Made by a program: the position numbers and the translations under genes. A stretch of 64,000 nt of DNA from Neorhizobium tomejilense. GTDB taxonomy: Bacteria > Pseudomonadota > Alphaproteobacteria > Rhizobiales > Rhizobiaceae. The stretch lies in contig PVBG01000001.1 of NCBI GenBank assembly GCA_002968845.1, positions 124,001 to 188,000 on the forward strand, given 5' to 3'. Positions 8,928 through 17,176 of this stretch are shown here, in pieces. The notes under the pieces are model-generated. The model did not search any database, was not told the DNA's origin, and saw only the letters and a program-made list of their open reading frames with translations. How positions within the stretch are numbered: position 1 is the first letter of the stretch; the number at the start of each line of letters is the position of its first letter.

Positions 8928-10043
8928 TTATTCGGCGGCTTGCTGCGGCTTCAGGACGCCGCGGCGGATCTGGTCTTCCTCGATGGATTCGAACAAGGCG
9001 CGGAAATTGCCTTCTCCAAATCCTTCGTCGCCCTTGCGCTGGATGAACTCGAAAAAGATCGGGCCGATCACTGTTTTCGAGAAGATCTGCAGCAGGATCT
9101 TGGTCGTGCCGCCATCGACCACGCCTTCGCCATCGATCAGGATGCCGTGTTTCTTCATCCGCTCGATCGGTTCGTCGTGGCCGTGCACACGGGTTCCGGA
9201 CATTTCGTAATAGGTATCCGGCGGGCCGGGCATGAATTTCAGCCCATTGTCGGCGAGCTTGTCGGTCGCTTCGTAAATGCCGTCTGTGCCGACCGCGATA
9301 TGCTGGATGCCTTCGCCCTTGTACTTCTTCAGGAATTCCTCGATCTGGCTGGTCTCGTCCTTCGACTCGTTCAGCGGGATGCGGATCTTGCCGCAGGGCG
9401 AGGTGATCGCCCGGCTCACCAGGCCGGTGATGCGGCCGTCGATGTTGAAGAAGTGGATCTGCTTGAAATTGAAGAGTTCGCGGTAGAAGTCCCACCACTT
9501 GTCCATGTTGCCGCGATAGACGTTGTGGGTCAGGTGGTCGAGGTAATAGAAACCGACGCCTTCGGGCCTGGGGTTGCGTGTCTCCAGCCACTCGAATTCG
9601 GCCTCATAGGCCGACCCCTTCTCGCCGTAGGTCTCGATGAAATAGAGAAGCGAACCGCCGATGCCGACGATGGCCGGCACGTCGAGCGTCTTATCCTTGC
9701 CCTCATAAGGCGTCGCACCCTTGGCGACCGCGTGGTCGAAGGCATGTTTGGCATCGACGACGCGCCAGGCCATCGCCGGCGCGCAGGGGCCGTGCTCATC
9801 GACGAAGCGCATGGCATGGCTGCCCGGCTCGGCATTGACGACGTAATTGATGTCGCCCTGGCGCCAGACGGTGATGTTCTTCGTCCTGTGCTTCGCCGCC
9901 GGCCTGTAGCCCATGCGGGTGAACAGCTCTTCGAGCTTCTGCGGCTCCGGATGGGCGAATTCGACGAATTCGAAACCATCGGTGCCTGCCGGGTTGTCGG
10001 CGGTAATCTCAGAAACCGGTGCGTCGTGCGGGAAAGGACCCAT
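8928..10043 (-). CDS. hppD: 4-hydroxyphenylpyruvate dioxygenase
   Basis: A 371-residue Fe(II) enzyme that turns 4-hydroxyphenylpyruvate into homogentisate, the entry step of tyrosine breakdown. The two-domain vicinal-oxygen-chelate layout is intact. The three iron ligands are visible: H170 in YLDHLTHNV, H248 in GIQHIAVG and E332 in FFEFIQRKGDEGFGEGNF, partly conserved through the C-terminal helix that closes the active site. The ATG at 10043 has AGGAGG upstream. It is divergent from an Lrp-type regulator gene, and the next genes to the right supply the following three steps of the pathway. Confidence 0.97.
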   Translation of the reverse strand: MGPFPHDAPVSEITADNPAGTDGFEFVEFAHPEPQKLEELFTRMGYRPAAKHRTKNITVWRQGDINYVVNAEPGSHAMRFVDEHGPCAPAMAWRVVDAKHAFDHAVAKGATPYEGKDKTLDVPAIVGIGGSLLYFIETYGEKGSAYEAEFEWLETRNPRPEGVGFYYLDHLTHNVYRGNMDKWWDFYRELFNFKQIHFFNIDGRITGLVSRAITSPCGKIRIPLNESKDETSQIEEFLKKYKGEGIQHIAVGTDGIYEATDKLADNGLKFMPGPPDTYYEMSGTRVHGHDEPIERMKKHGILIDGEGVVDGGTTKILLQIFSKTVIGPIFFEFIQRKGDEGFGEGNFRALFESIEEDQIRRGVLKPQQAAE

Positions 10044-10065
10044 GGCAAATTCCTCCTGTCATTCG

Positions 10066-10079
10066 ATCATCATGATGAT
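10066..10079. promoter_or_regulatory. palindrome ATCATCATGATGAT in hppD upstream region
   Basis: A perfect 14-base palindrome 22 bases before the hppD start, in the 124-base region shared with the divergent Lrp-type gene. It may be an operator or part of the hppD leader. No clear -35/-10 pair could be assigned around it. Confidence 0.4.
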
Positions 10080-10167
10080 GCAGGAGAGGCGCATTGTGCT
10101 TGCAATCTTGGCGAGGTTCTGCTCGATTTGTGCATGAAATGTGCGGATATGAGGAGCTGCGTGCACG

Positions 10168-10647
10168 ATGGACGCGCTGGACGGATATGACCTGAAGATC
10201 TTGAGCCATCTGCAGACCGACGGGCGGCTGACCAATAACGAATTGTCGGAACTCGTCGCGCTCTCCCCGTCACAATGTTCGCGCCGCCGGGCGCGGCTCG
10301 AGGGCGAGGGGTTCATCCAGACCTATCGGGCACATCTCAACCGCCAGAAACTCGGCCTCGACCTGCTGGTCGTGATCGCCGTGACGCTTGCGACCCATAA
10401 CCGCGACAATGCCAAGCGGTTCGCGCGCCTTGTCGAGGACCTGCCGGAAGTGCTGGAATGTTTCTCGCTAACCGGAGAGATGGACTATCATCTGAAGGTG
10501 GTGACGCGTGACCTCGCGGGGCTATCCCATTTCGTCAACGACATTTTGTTGCCGCACGAGAGCGTGCAGCATGTCAAAACATCGATCGTTCTCAGCGTGT
10601 TGAAGGATTTTGGTGGGATTCCGATTCAAAAACCCACCAAGGCTTGA
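10168..10647 (+). CDS. Lrp/AsnC-family regulator, likely of hppD
   Basis: A 159-residue protein with an N-terminal helix-turn-helix (LSELVALSPSQCSRRRARLE at 27-46) and a C-terminal RAM ligand domain from about residue 60. Lrp-type proteins form octamers and respond to amino acids. The gene is divergent from hppD, an arrangement seen in other Proteobacteria where the Lrp-type protein activates hpd in response to tyrosine or phenylalanine; that function here is inferred from position. Its 3' end overlaps the end of the convergent marR-type gene by 22 bases. Confidence 0.88.
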   Translation: MDALDGYDLKILSHLQTDGRLTNNELSELVALSPSQCSRRRARLEGEGFIQTYRAHLNRQKLGLDLLVVIAVTLATHNRDNAKRFARLVEDLPEVLECFSLTGEMDYHLKVVTRDLAGLSHFVNDILLPHESVQHVKTSIVLSVLKDFGGIPIQKPTKA

Positions 10648-11120
10648 AGTTCGTTCGGCTCCGGCGGTTTCCCTTTGCCCGAGCGGCTGATGGCCTGCTC
10701 GATTGCCGCTAGACCGGTCGACAAAGCCTCGATGCCGTTCCCGCCTAATTCCGCCTCCAGTTCGGCCTGATAGCGGCGGGCGAGCTCGATCAGCTCCCGA
10801 TAGGCCTGCTGTCCGGCGGGGGTAAGTTCCAGGTGTTCGAGACGCCGGTCCGCATCGTCCTGGCTGCGCTTCAGCCAGCGGCGTTGTTCGAGCGCGAAGA
10901 CGGCGCGGCTGACCTTGGTCTTGTGCATGGAGGAATGCGCGCCGACGGCTTTCGAGGTCATGCGGCCCGAGCTGCCCAGCGCCGCAAGCGTGCGCCATTC
11001 CGGCCGGGTCAGGCCGTATTTCGCCCTGTAATGGGCGGCGAAGCGCAGGCCGACGAATTCGGCGGCGCGGTTGAGCCTGTAGGGGAGGAACTGTTCGAGT
11101 TCGAAACTATCGGTCGTCAT
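10626..11120 (-). CDS. MarR-family regulator, likely of hmgA operon
   Basis: A 164-residue winged-helix protein with the MarR layout: N-terminal helices, the recognition region SSMHKTKVSRAVFALEQR at about 63-80, and a wing with DDADRRLEHLELT. It is divergent from hmgA with only 79 bases between the starts, so it very likely controls hmgA-fah-maiA and itself, with homogentisate or a later intermediate as ligand. That assignment is inference from position. The shared promoter region contains repeated TTGATGGTTACA elements that are good binding-site candidates. Confidence 0.85.
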   Translation of the reverse strand: MTTDSFELEQFLPYRLNRAAEFVGLRFAAHYRAKYGLTRPEWRTLAALGSSGRMTSKAVGAHSSMHKTKVSRAVFALEQRRWLKRSQDDADRRLEHLELTPAGQQAYRELIELARRYQAELEAELGGNGIEALSTGLAAIEQAISRSGKGKPPEPNELQALVGF

Positions 11121-11135
11121 GACGTTGATCGGGCG

Positions 11136-11173
11136 TTGATGGTTACAAAATTGATGGTTACATTTGCAACCAT
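11136..11173. promoter_or_regulatory. operator candidate region before hmgA
   Basis: TTGATGGTTACA occurs twice as a direct repeat (11136-11147 and 11151-11162), 15 bases apart. The second copy also begins an inverted repeat, ATGGTT (11154-11159) with AACCAT (11168-11173). The site lies between the divergent marR-type gene and hmgA and ends 11 bases before the hmgA ribosome site. Confidence 0.6.
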
Positions 11174-11199
11174 ATCGTCATCATGGGAGGAAACAAGCC

Positions 11200-12564
11200 A
11201 TGCTGGACAAGATCGATCCGAACGTCACGCAGTTTACCGGGGCGAATGCCGAAACGCTCGGCTATATGCCGGGTTTCGGTAACGATTTCGAAACCGAGAG
11301 CCTGCCCGGCGCCCTGCCGCAGGGGCAGAACAGCCCGCAGAAGTGCAATTACGGGCTTTATGCGGAACAGCTCTCCGGCTCGCCTTTCACGGCGCCGCGC
11401 GGCACCAACGAGCGTTCCTGGCTCTATCGCATCCGCCCGAGCGTGCGCCATACCGGCCGGTTCAGGAAGATCGACTATCCGCTGTGGAAGACGGCACCTC
11501 ACATCGCCGAACATTCGCTGGCGCTCGGCCAGCTCCGCTGGAGTCCGGTGCCGGCGCCGACGGAGAAGCTGAACTTCCTCGAAGGCATCCGCACGATGAC
11601 GACGGCGGGCGATGCACTCTCCCAGTCAGGCATGGCGGCGCATGTCTATGTCTTCAACACCGACATGGTGGACGACTATTTCTTCAATGCCGACGGCGAA
11701 ATGATGATCGTGCCGGAGACGGGGTCGATCCGCGTCTTCACCGAGCTCGGCAAGATGGATCTGGAGCCTTCGGAGATCTGCATCATCCCGCGCGGAACCA
11801 TGTTCAAGGTGACCCGGCTCAGCGAGGAAAAGGTCTGGCGCGGGTATATCTGCGAAAATTACGGCGCCAAATTCACCCTGCCGGATCGCGGACCGATCGG
11901 CGCCAACTGCCTTGCCAATCCGCGCGATTTCAAGACGCCGGTGGCAGCCTACGAAGACAAGGAGACACCCTGCCGCGTGCAGGTGAAATGGTGCGGTTCC
12001 TTCCATCTGACGGAGATCGGCCATTCGCCGCTCGACGTGGTTGCCTGGCACGGCAATTACGCGCCCTACAAATACGACCTGCGCACCTTCTCGCCGGTCG
12101 GGGCCATTCTCTTCGACCATCCGGATCCGTCGATCTTCACGGTTCTCACCGCTCCCTCGGGAGAGGAGGGAACCGCCAATGTCGATTTCGTGATTTTTCC
12201 ACCGCGCTGGCTGGTGGCCGAGCACACGTTCCGTCCGCCCTGGTATCACCGCAACATCATGAGCGAGTTCATGGGCCTGATCTGCGGCCGCTATGATGCC
12301 AAGGAGGAGGGCTTCGTGCCGGGCGGCATGAGCCTGCACAACATGATGCTGCCGCACGGACCGGATTTCACCGGCTTCGAGAAGGCCTCGAACGGTGAGC
12401 TGAAACCCGTCAAGCTTGAGAACACCATGGCATTCATGTTCGAGACCCGTTTCCCGCAGCAGCTCACCAAATTCGCGGCAGATCTGGAGACCCTGCAGGA
12501 CAATTACGTGGATTGCTGGTCAGGCCTCGAGCGAAAGTTCGACGGTACGCCGGGGATCAAGTGA
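11200..12564 (+). CDS. hmgA: homogentisate 1,2-dioxygenase
   Basis: A 454-residue Fe(II) enzyme that opens the ring of homogentisate to maleylacetoacetate. The iron ligands correspond to H350 (PPWYHRN), E356 (SEFMG) and H386 (LPHGPD), with the same spacing as H335, E341 and H371 of the human enzyme. The conserved N-terminal GFGNDFETE and the [16 protein letters not shown] block are present. The ATG at 11200 is preceded by GGGAGG; the frame is open a little further upstream but would run into the operator repeats. It is the first gene of the operon that continues with fumarylacetoacetase and maleylacetoacetate isomerase. Confidence 0.97.
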   Translation: MLDKIDPNVTQFTGANAETLGYMPGFGNDFETESLPGALPQGQNSPQKCNYGLYAEQLSGSPFTAPRGTNERSWLYRIRPSVRHTGRFRKIDYPLWKTAPHIAEHSLALGQLRWSPVPAPTEKLNFLEGIRTMTTAGDALSQSGMAAHVYVFNTDMVDDYFFNADGEMMIVPETGSIRVFTELGKMDLEPSEICIIPRGTMFKVTRLSEEKVWRGYICENYGAKFTLPDRGPIGANCLANPRDFKTPVAAYEDKETPCRVQVKWCGSFHLTEIGHSPLDVVAWHGNYAPYKYDLRTFSPVGAILFDHPDPSIFTVLTAPSGEEGTANVDFVIFPPRWLVAEHTFRPPWYHRNIMSEFMGLICGRYDAKEEGFVPGGMSLHNMMLPHGPDFTGFEKASNGELKPVKLENTMAFMFETRFPQQLTKFAADLETLQDNYVDCWSGLERKFDGTPGIK

Positions 12565-12650
12565 GGCGGCGCGACATAACGGTTGCCTTCTTGCGCGATC
12601 TCCACACATTCTGGGAGCAATACCAACGATAAAACGGGAAACACTCATTC

Positions 12651-13670
12651 ATGAAGCTCGCGACACTGAAGGATTCCACCCGCGACGGCCGCCTGGTCGT
12701 CGTCTCGAAAGACCTGACCCAGTGCTCGGAGGTCGGCCATATCGCCCGGACCCTCCAGGCAGCGCTCGACGACTGGGCGTATGTTGGTCCGCGGCTCGAA
12801 CGGGTGGCGGACGGTATCGAGACCGGTGCGCAGCCGACCATCCGTTTCCATGAACATGATGCGGCTTCGCCGCTGCCGCGTGCCTACCAGTGGGCGGACG
12901 GGTCGGCTTACGTCAATCACGTCGAGCTGGTGCGCCGGGCGCGCGATGCGGACATGCCAGAGAGCTTCTGGACCGACCCACTGATCTACCAGGGCGGGTC
13001 CGACAGTTTCCTCGGGCCTCGCGATCCGATCCTGCTCGAAAACGAAGCCTGGGGCGCCGATATGGAGGGCGAGGTCGCGGTGATCCTCGGCGACGTGCCC
13101 ATGGGGGCGTCCGTGGATGAGGCGCGGGAGGCGATCCGCCTCGTGCTTCTCGTCAACGACGTATCCTTGCGCGGGCTGATCCCATCCGAACTCGCCAAGG
13201 GGTTCGGCTTCTTTCAGTCGAAACCGTCCTCCGCTTTTTCTCCGGTCGCGGCCACGCCCGATGAGCTGGGTTCGGCCTGGGACGGTGGCAAGCTTTCCCT
13301 GCCGCTCAAGGTCGATCTGAACGGCAAGCCTTTCGGCCGGGCCAATGCCGGCGTCGACATGACCTTCGATTTCCCGCAACTGATCGCCCATGCGGCGAAG
13401 ACGCGGCCGCTGGTCGCCGGCACGATCATCGGTTCGGGCACGGTCTCCAACAAGCTCGACGGAGGTTCCGGCAAGCCGGTTGCCGATGGCGGAGCCGGTT
13501 ATTCCTGCATTGCCGAAATCCGCACGATCGAGACAATCAACTTCGGCGTTCCGAAGACCCCCTTCCTGCACTTCGGCGATACGGTGCGGATCGAGATGAA
13601 GGACGACAAGGGTCATTCGATCTTCGGTGCGATTGAGCAGACCGTGACGAGATACGAGAAGGCAGGATGA
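12651..13670 (+). CDS. fahA: fumarylacetoacetase
   Basis: A 339-residue member of the fumarylacetoacetate hydrolase family. It splits fumarylacetoacetate into fumarate and acetoacetate, the last step of homogentisate breakdown. Conserved parts include YQGGSDSFLGPRDPI, the acidic metal-binding block WGADMEGEVAVILG near 135-148, LVLLVNDVSLRGL, and the catalytic-core GTIIGSGTVSN. It follows hmgA after 86 bases with a weak ribosome site (GGGAAA), and its stop overlaps the maiA start (ATGA). The pathway position makes this assignment firmer than for most family members. Confidence 0.93.
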   Translation: MKLATLKDSTRDGRLVVVSKDLTQCSEVGHIARTLQAALDDWAYVGPRLERVADGIETGAQPTIRFHEHDAASPLPRAYQWADGSAYVNHVELVRRARDADMPESFWTDPLIYQGGSDSFLGPRDPILLENEAWGADMEGEVAVILGDVPMGASVDEAREAIRLVLLVNDVSLRGLIPSELAKGFGFFQSKPSSAFSPVAATPDELGSAWDGGKLSLPLKVDLNGKPFGRANAGVDMTFDFPQLIAHAAKTRPLVAGTIIGSGTVSNKLDGGSGKPVADGGAGYSCIAEIRTIETINFGVPKTPFLHFGDTVRIEMKDDKGHSIFGAIEQTVTRYEKAG

Positions 13671-14317
13671 GCGAGACGGTCCTCTACGACTACTGGCGGT
13701 CCTCGGCGAGCTATCGGCTGAGGATCGCCCTCAACATGGCGGCCGAAACATTCCGCACGGTTCCGATCGATATCCTCGCCAAGGAGCACAGGTCGCAGGA
13801 ACATCTCGCCCGCAATCCGCAGGGGCTGGTGCCGGTGCTGGAAATCGACGGCCACAGTTTCACGCAGTCGCTGGCGGTGATCGAATATCTCGACGAGACG
13901 CGCGGCGGCGCCTTCCTGCCGGGCGATGTCGTCGAGCGGCAGCGGGTGAGGGCGCTTTCCTATGTCATCGCCATGGAAATCCATCCGGTCTGCAACACGC
14001 ACGTTGTCGGCCATGTCTTATCGCTGACCGGCGGTGGCGACGACGCCCGGCTGGCCTGGATGCAGAAGTTCATCGGCGAAGGGCTTGCAGCCTTCGAGAT
14101 ACTGCTCTCTTCCCCTTCGACCGGCACATTCTGTCACGGCGACCGGCCGGGGATGGCGGATATCTGCCTCGTGCCGCAGGTCTACAACGCCCGACGGTGG
14201 AGCGTCGATCTTTCGGCCTGCCCGAAACTTGTCGGGATCGCCGACCGCTGCGCCGAACTGAAACCCTTCGCCAACGCCCATCCCGATAAGGCCGGTCCCG
14301 ACAGGGCGGTTCGTTAA
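13667..14317 (+). CDS. maiA: maleylacetoacetate isomerase (zeta-class glutathione transferase)
   Basis: A 216-residue zeta-class glutathione S-transferase. The N-terminal thioredoxin-like domain carries the zeta signature SSASYRLRIALN at 12-23, whose serines activate glutathione, followed by NPQGLVPVLEIDG and QSLAVIEYLDE that bind the tripeptide. The C-terminal helical domain completes the family length. It isomerises maleylacetoacetate to fumarylacetoacetate, linking hmgA to the fumarylacetoacetase just upstream, with which it is translationally coupled. The stop overlaps that of the convergent tetR gene by four bases. Confidence 0.95.
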   Translation: MSETVLYDYWRSSASYRLRIALNMAAETFRTVPIDILAKEHRSQEHLARNPQGLVPVLEIDGHSFTQSLAVIEYLDETRGGAFLPGDVVERQRVRALSYVIAMEIHPVCNTHVVGHVLSLTGGGDDARLAWMQKFIGEGLAAFEILLSSPSTGTFCHGDRPGMADICLVPQVYNARRWSVDLSACPKLVGIADRCAELKPFANAHPDKAGPDRAVR

Positions 14318-14985
14318 GTCTTCAGGTAGCTGATCACCGCGTCGGCGATCATGCCCTTGTGGCGCTCCATGGTCGCCGGTTCCGAAAGGTCACGGCGGAA
14401 GATCGTGCCGAACGTATAGCGGTTGGAGACGCGGAAGAAGCAGAAGGCACTGATCAGCATGTGAATGTCGATCGGGTCGGCTTTCCGGGCAAATACACCG
14501 GCCGCGACGCCGCGATCAAGGATCGCCGCAATCGTCTCGATGACCGAGACGTTCAGGTCCCGGATCGCGTCCGAGCGCAGCATATGTGCGGCGTGGTGGA
14601 TGTTCTCGATGCTGACCAGCCGGACGAAGTCCGGATTGGCCTCGTCATGTTCGAAGGTCGTCGAGATCAGCACCCGTAGCGCCTGTTCTGGGGGCAGGTT
14701 GGAAAGCTGCAGGTCCTCTTCCAGCGTGCGGATCTTGCGGTAGGCTCGCTCGAGGACGGCGAGATAGAGCCCCTCTTTGCTGCCGAAATAATAATAGATC
14801 ATCCGCTTCGAGGTGCGGGTCTTCTCCGCGATCGCATCGACGCGGCCGCCGGCAAGGCCATGGGTCGTGAATTCCTCCGTCGCCACATCCAGAATGTCTT
14901 CCTGGGTGCGCTGCGGATCGTTTTTCCTGCCGTTTTCGCGTTTCGCCGCCATCCCCGAATCCGCCTTCACCGTTTCGTCCGCCAT
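14314..14985 (-). CDS. TetR-family regulator of the TRAP operon
   Basis: A 223-residue protein. The N-terminal DNA-binding domain reads AEKTRTSKRMIYYYFGSKEG around residues 50-70, typical of TetR proteins; the C-terminal part is a ligand-binding helical domain. The frame is open upstream to a TTG at 15078 and an ATG at 15054, but a perfect inverted repeat lies at 15004-15025, exactly where an autoregulatory operator should be if translation begins at 14985, so I prefer that start. The gene is divergent from the TRAP transporter genes and probably represses them until the imported compound or a derivative binds. Its first 30 residues are polar and probably disordered. Confidence 0.85.
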   Translation of the reverse strand: MADETVKADSGMAAKRENGRKNDPQRTQEDILDVATEEFTTHGLAGGRVDAIAEKTRTSKRMIYYYFGSKEGLYLAVLERAYRKIRTLEEDLQLSNLPPEQALRVLISTTFEHDEANPDFVRLVSIENIHHAAHMLRSDAIRDLNVSVIETIAAILDRGVAAGVFARKADPIDIHMLISAFCFFRVSNRYTFGTIFRRDLSEPATMERHKGMIADAVISYLKT

Positions 14986-15003
14986 GCTCACAGAAACAGG
15001 CCT

Positions 15004-15025
15004 TGTGGACAACCGATTGTCCACA
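15004..15025. promoter_or_regulatory. inverted repeat, likely tetR operator
   Basis: TGTGGACAA (15004-15012) and TTGTCCACA (15017-15025) are perfect complements around a four-base centre. The repeat stands 18 bases before the chosen tetR start. A chance perfect 9+9 repeat is unlikely; a role in tetR autoregulation is inference. Confidence 0.6.
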
Positions 15026-15088
15026 TCGAATTTTCGTATTTGTTCCAAAGTCATAATGGGCCTGTGCGAGGCTTTCAATAGATGCTGC

Positions 15089-15118
15089 TTGACATACGCA
15101 CTAGTTCGTACATTTTAT
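15089..15118 (+). promoter_or_regulatory. TRAP operon promoter with embedded operator
   Basis: A consensus -35 box TTGACA (15089-15094) and a plausible -10 TTTTAT (15113-15118) are 18 bases apart. Between them lies TACGCACTAGTTCGTA (15095-15110), a palindrome with a single mismatch centred on ACTAGT. A repressor bound there would block RNA polymerase. It differs in sequence from the repeat at 15004-15025, so two proteins or two site classes may be involved. Confidence 0.65.
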
Positions 15119-15247
15119 CCGGATTGCCGGTCGATCCCTGAGGAGGCGGTCCCGGCGGAGGTTATCTTGTCAAAGGACCGAGTGGGCAGCCGTATCAGCG
15201 GTGGCCCTTGTCGACATCCGGTGACGGAAGCCTTGGGAGGACCGGAA

Positions 15248-15811
15248 GTGACACGAATAATCGATTTCTATTTCTTCGCGCTGAAGGTCGTCATCGCCCT
15301 GCTTCTGGCAGGCATGGTGGTGCTTGTCTTCGGCAATGTCGTGCTGCGTTATGCCTTCAACCAGGGGATCACCGTCTCGGAAGAGCTGTCGCGGGTCTTC
15401 TTCATCTGGCTGACGTTTCTCGGTGGCGTCGTTGCGATGCGCGAACACGGCCACCTCGGTGTCGATTCGCTCCTGAAGCGGCTGCCGCCGACAAGTGCCA
15501 GGATCGCCGTGCTGATGGGGCAGGGGCTGATGCTCGTCGCCACCTGGCTGTTGATCAGCGGAAGCTGGACGCAGACTCTGATCAACCTGCCCGCCACCAT
15601 GCCGGCAACCGGCATTTCGATGGGCTGGTTCTACGGGGCCGGCCTTGCCTTCGGGGTTCCGACCTTCCTCATCATCCTATGGGACGCCTTCCAGGTGGCC
15701 ACCGGCCGCATCGATATCGCGACCGCCCAACTGGTGCGCGACAGCGAGGAGGAAGTGGCTCTCGACCATCATCCGGAAGCCGCCGTTGCCGCCGGCGTCA
15801 CCAAGGTCTGA
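15248..15811 (+). CDS. TRAP transporter small permease (DctQ family)
   Basis: A 187-residue inner-membrane protein with four hydrophobic segments, the standard DctQ/SiaQ layout. The helix starting ALKVVIALLLAGMVVLVF and the motif NVVLRYAFNQGITVSEELSR are family hallmarks; the conserved REHGHLGVD segment follows. It starts at GTG 15248 with GGGAGG seven bases upstream; earlier in-frame codons would translate the promoter. The protein partners the large permease encoded next. TRAP systems import organic acids using a sodium gradient rather than ATP. Confidence 0.92.
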   Translation: MTRIIDFYFFALKVVIALLLAGMVVLVFGNVVLRYAFNQGITVSEELSRVFFIWLTFLGGVVAMREHGHLGVDSLLKRLPPTSARIAVLMGQGLMLVATWLLISGSWTQTLINLPATMPATGISMGWFYGAGLAFGVPTFLIILWDAFQVATGRIDIATAQLVRDSEEEVALDHHPEAAVAAGVTKV

Positions 15812-15821
15812 GGAGAAACCG

Positions 15822-17102
15822 ATGACGCTCACTATTTTCCTCGGCGCCCTTCTCGGCCCCATGGCACTCGGCGTGCCGATCGCGTTTGCGCTCATCCTCA
15901 GCGGCGTGGCGCTGATGATGTACATGGACATCTTCGACGCCCAGATCGTCGCACAGAACGTGCTGAACGGCGCCGACAGCTTTCCGCTGATGGCCGTTCC
16001 CTTCTTCCTGCTGGCCGGCGAGGTGATGAATACCGGCGGCCTGTCGAAGCGCATCGTCAATCTCGCCATGGCCCTGGTCGGCCACGTGCGCGGAGGTCTC
16101 GGTTTCGTGGCGATCTTCGCCGCCTGCGTGTTGTCGAGCCTTTCGGGTTCGGCGGTAGCGGATGCCGCCGCGCTCGGCGCGCTTCTTTATCCGATGATGA
16201 TCAAATCCGGCCATGATCCGGCGCGGACCGGTGGATTGTTGGCATCGGCTTCGGTCATCGGGCCGATCATCCCGCCTTCGATCGGCTTCATCCTCTATGG
16301 CGTCATCGGCGGCGTCTCGATCACCAAGCTCTTCCTCGCCGGCATCGTTCCCGGCCTGCTGATCGCGCTGGCGCTCTGCATCACCTGGCTGATCGTCGCC
16401 CGCAAGGAGCAGTTCGAACTGCCTCCGAGACAGAGCCGCGAGGTGCGCGTCAAGGCGCTCGTCGACAGCATCTGGGCGCTGATGCTGCCGGTCATCATCA
16501 TCGTCGGACTGAAGTTCGGCGTGTTCACGCCGACCGAAGCCGGCGTCGTCGCGGCCGTTTATTCGCTGTTCGTCTCGATGGTCGTTTATCGCGAGCTTGC
16601 GCCGTCCGAACTCTTCAACGTCTTCGTGGCGGCAGCGAAGATCACCGCGGTCGTGATGTTCCTGGTCGCCTGTGCCGCGGTTTCGGCCTGGCTGATCACG
16701 GTTGCCGACGTACCCGGCGATCTCGTCGCGCTGCTGGAGCCGCTGATGGACAACCAGACGCTGCTGCTGCTCGCGATCATGGTGCTGATCGTCCTGGTCG
16801 GTACCGCAATGGACATGACGCCGACCATTCTGGTGATGACGCCGGTGCTGATGCCGATCATCAAGCAGGCGGGCATCGATCCGGTCTATTTCGGCGTGCT
16901 CTTTATCATCAACAACTCGATCGGCCTGATCACTCCGCCGGTAGGTACGGTGCTCAACGTCATCTGCGGGGTCTCCAAGCTGTCGATGGAAGACCTGATG
17001 AAGGGCGTGATGCCCTTCCTGATCGCCGAACTGATCGTTCTCTTCCTTCTCGTCCTGTTCCCGCAACTGGTGACCGTGCCGGTCGCCTGGTTCGGGCGTT
17101 GA
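15822..17102 (+). CDS. TRAP transporter large permease (DctM family)
   Basis: A 426-residue polytopic inner-membrane protein, normal size for DctM/SiaM. Visible hallmarks are the PMALGVPIAFALILSGVA first segment, FFLLAGEVMNTGGLSKRI, the SGSAVADAAALGALLYPMM loop and GPIIPPSIGFILYG, the last being part of the ion and substrate site. Near the end NNSIGLITPPVGTVLN mirrors that motif in the second inverted repeat. It forms the transport channel with the DctQ protein, ten bases upstream, and receives its substrate from the DctP-type binding protein encoded next. Confidence 0.95.
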   Translation: MTLTIFLGALLGPMALGVPIAFALILSGVALMMYMDIFDAQIVAQNVLNGADSFPLMAVPFFLLAGEVMNTGGLSKRIVNLAMALVGHVRGGLGFVAIFAACVLSSLSGSAVADAAALGALLYPMMIKSGHDPARTGGLLASASVIGPIIPPSIGFILYGVIGGVSITKLFLAGIVPGLLIALALCITWLIVARKEQFELPPRQSREVRVKALVDSIWALMLPVIIIVGLKFGVFTPTEAGVVAAVYSLFVSMVVYRELAPSELFNVFVAAAKITAVVMFLVACAAVSAWLITVADVPGDLVALLEPLMDNQTLLLLAIMVLIVLVGTAMDMTPTILVMTPVLMPIIKQAGIDPVYFGVLFIINNSIGLITPPVGTVLNVICGVSKLSMEDLMKGVMPFLIAELIVLFLLVLFPQLVTVPVAWFGR

Positions 17103-17176
17103 GGCCGGGAAGCTTCTGCCAACCAAGTACATATCAACCGGCCGTGGGGAACCTCGGCCACCAGTGGGAGGAAAAC

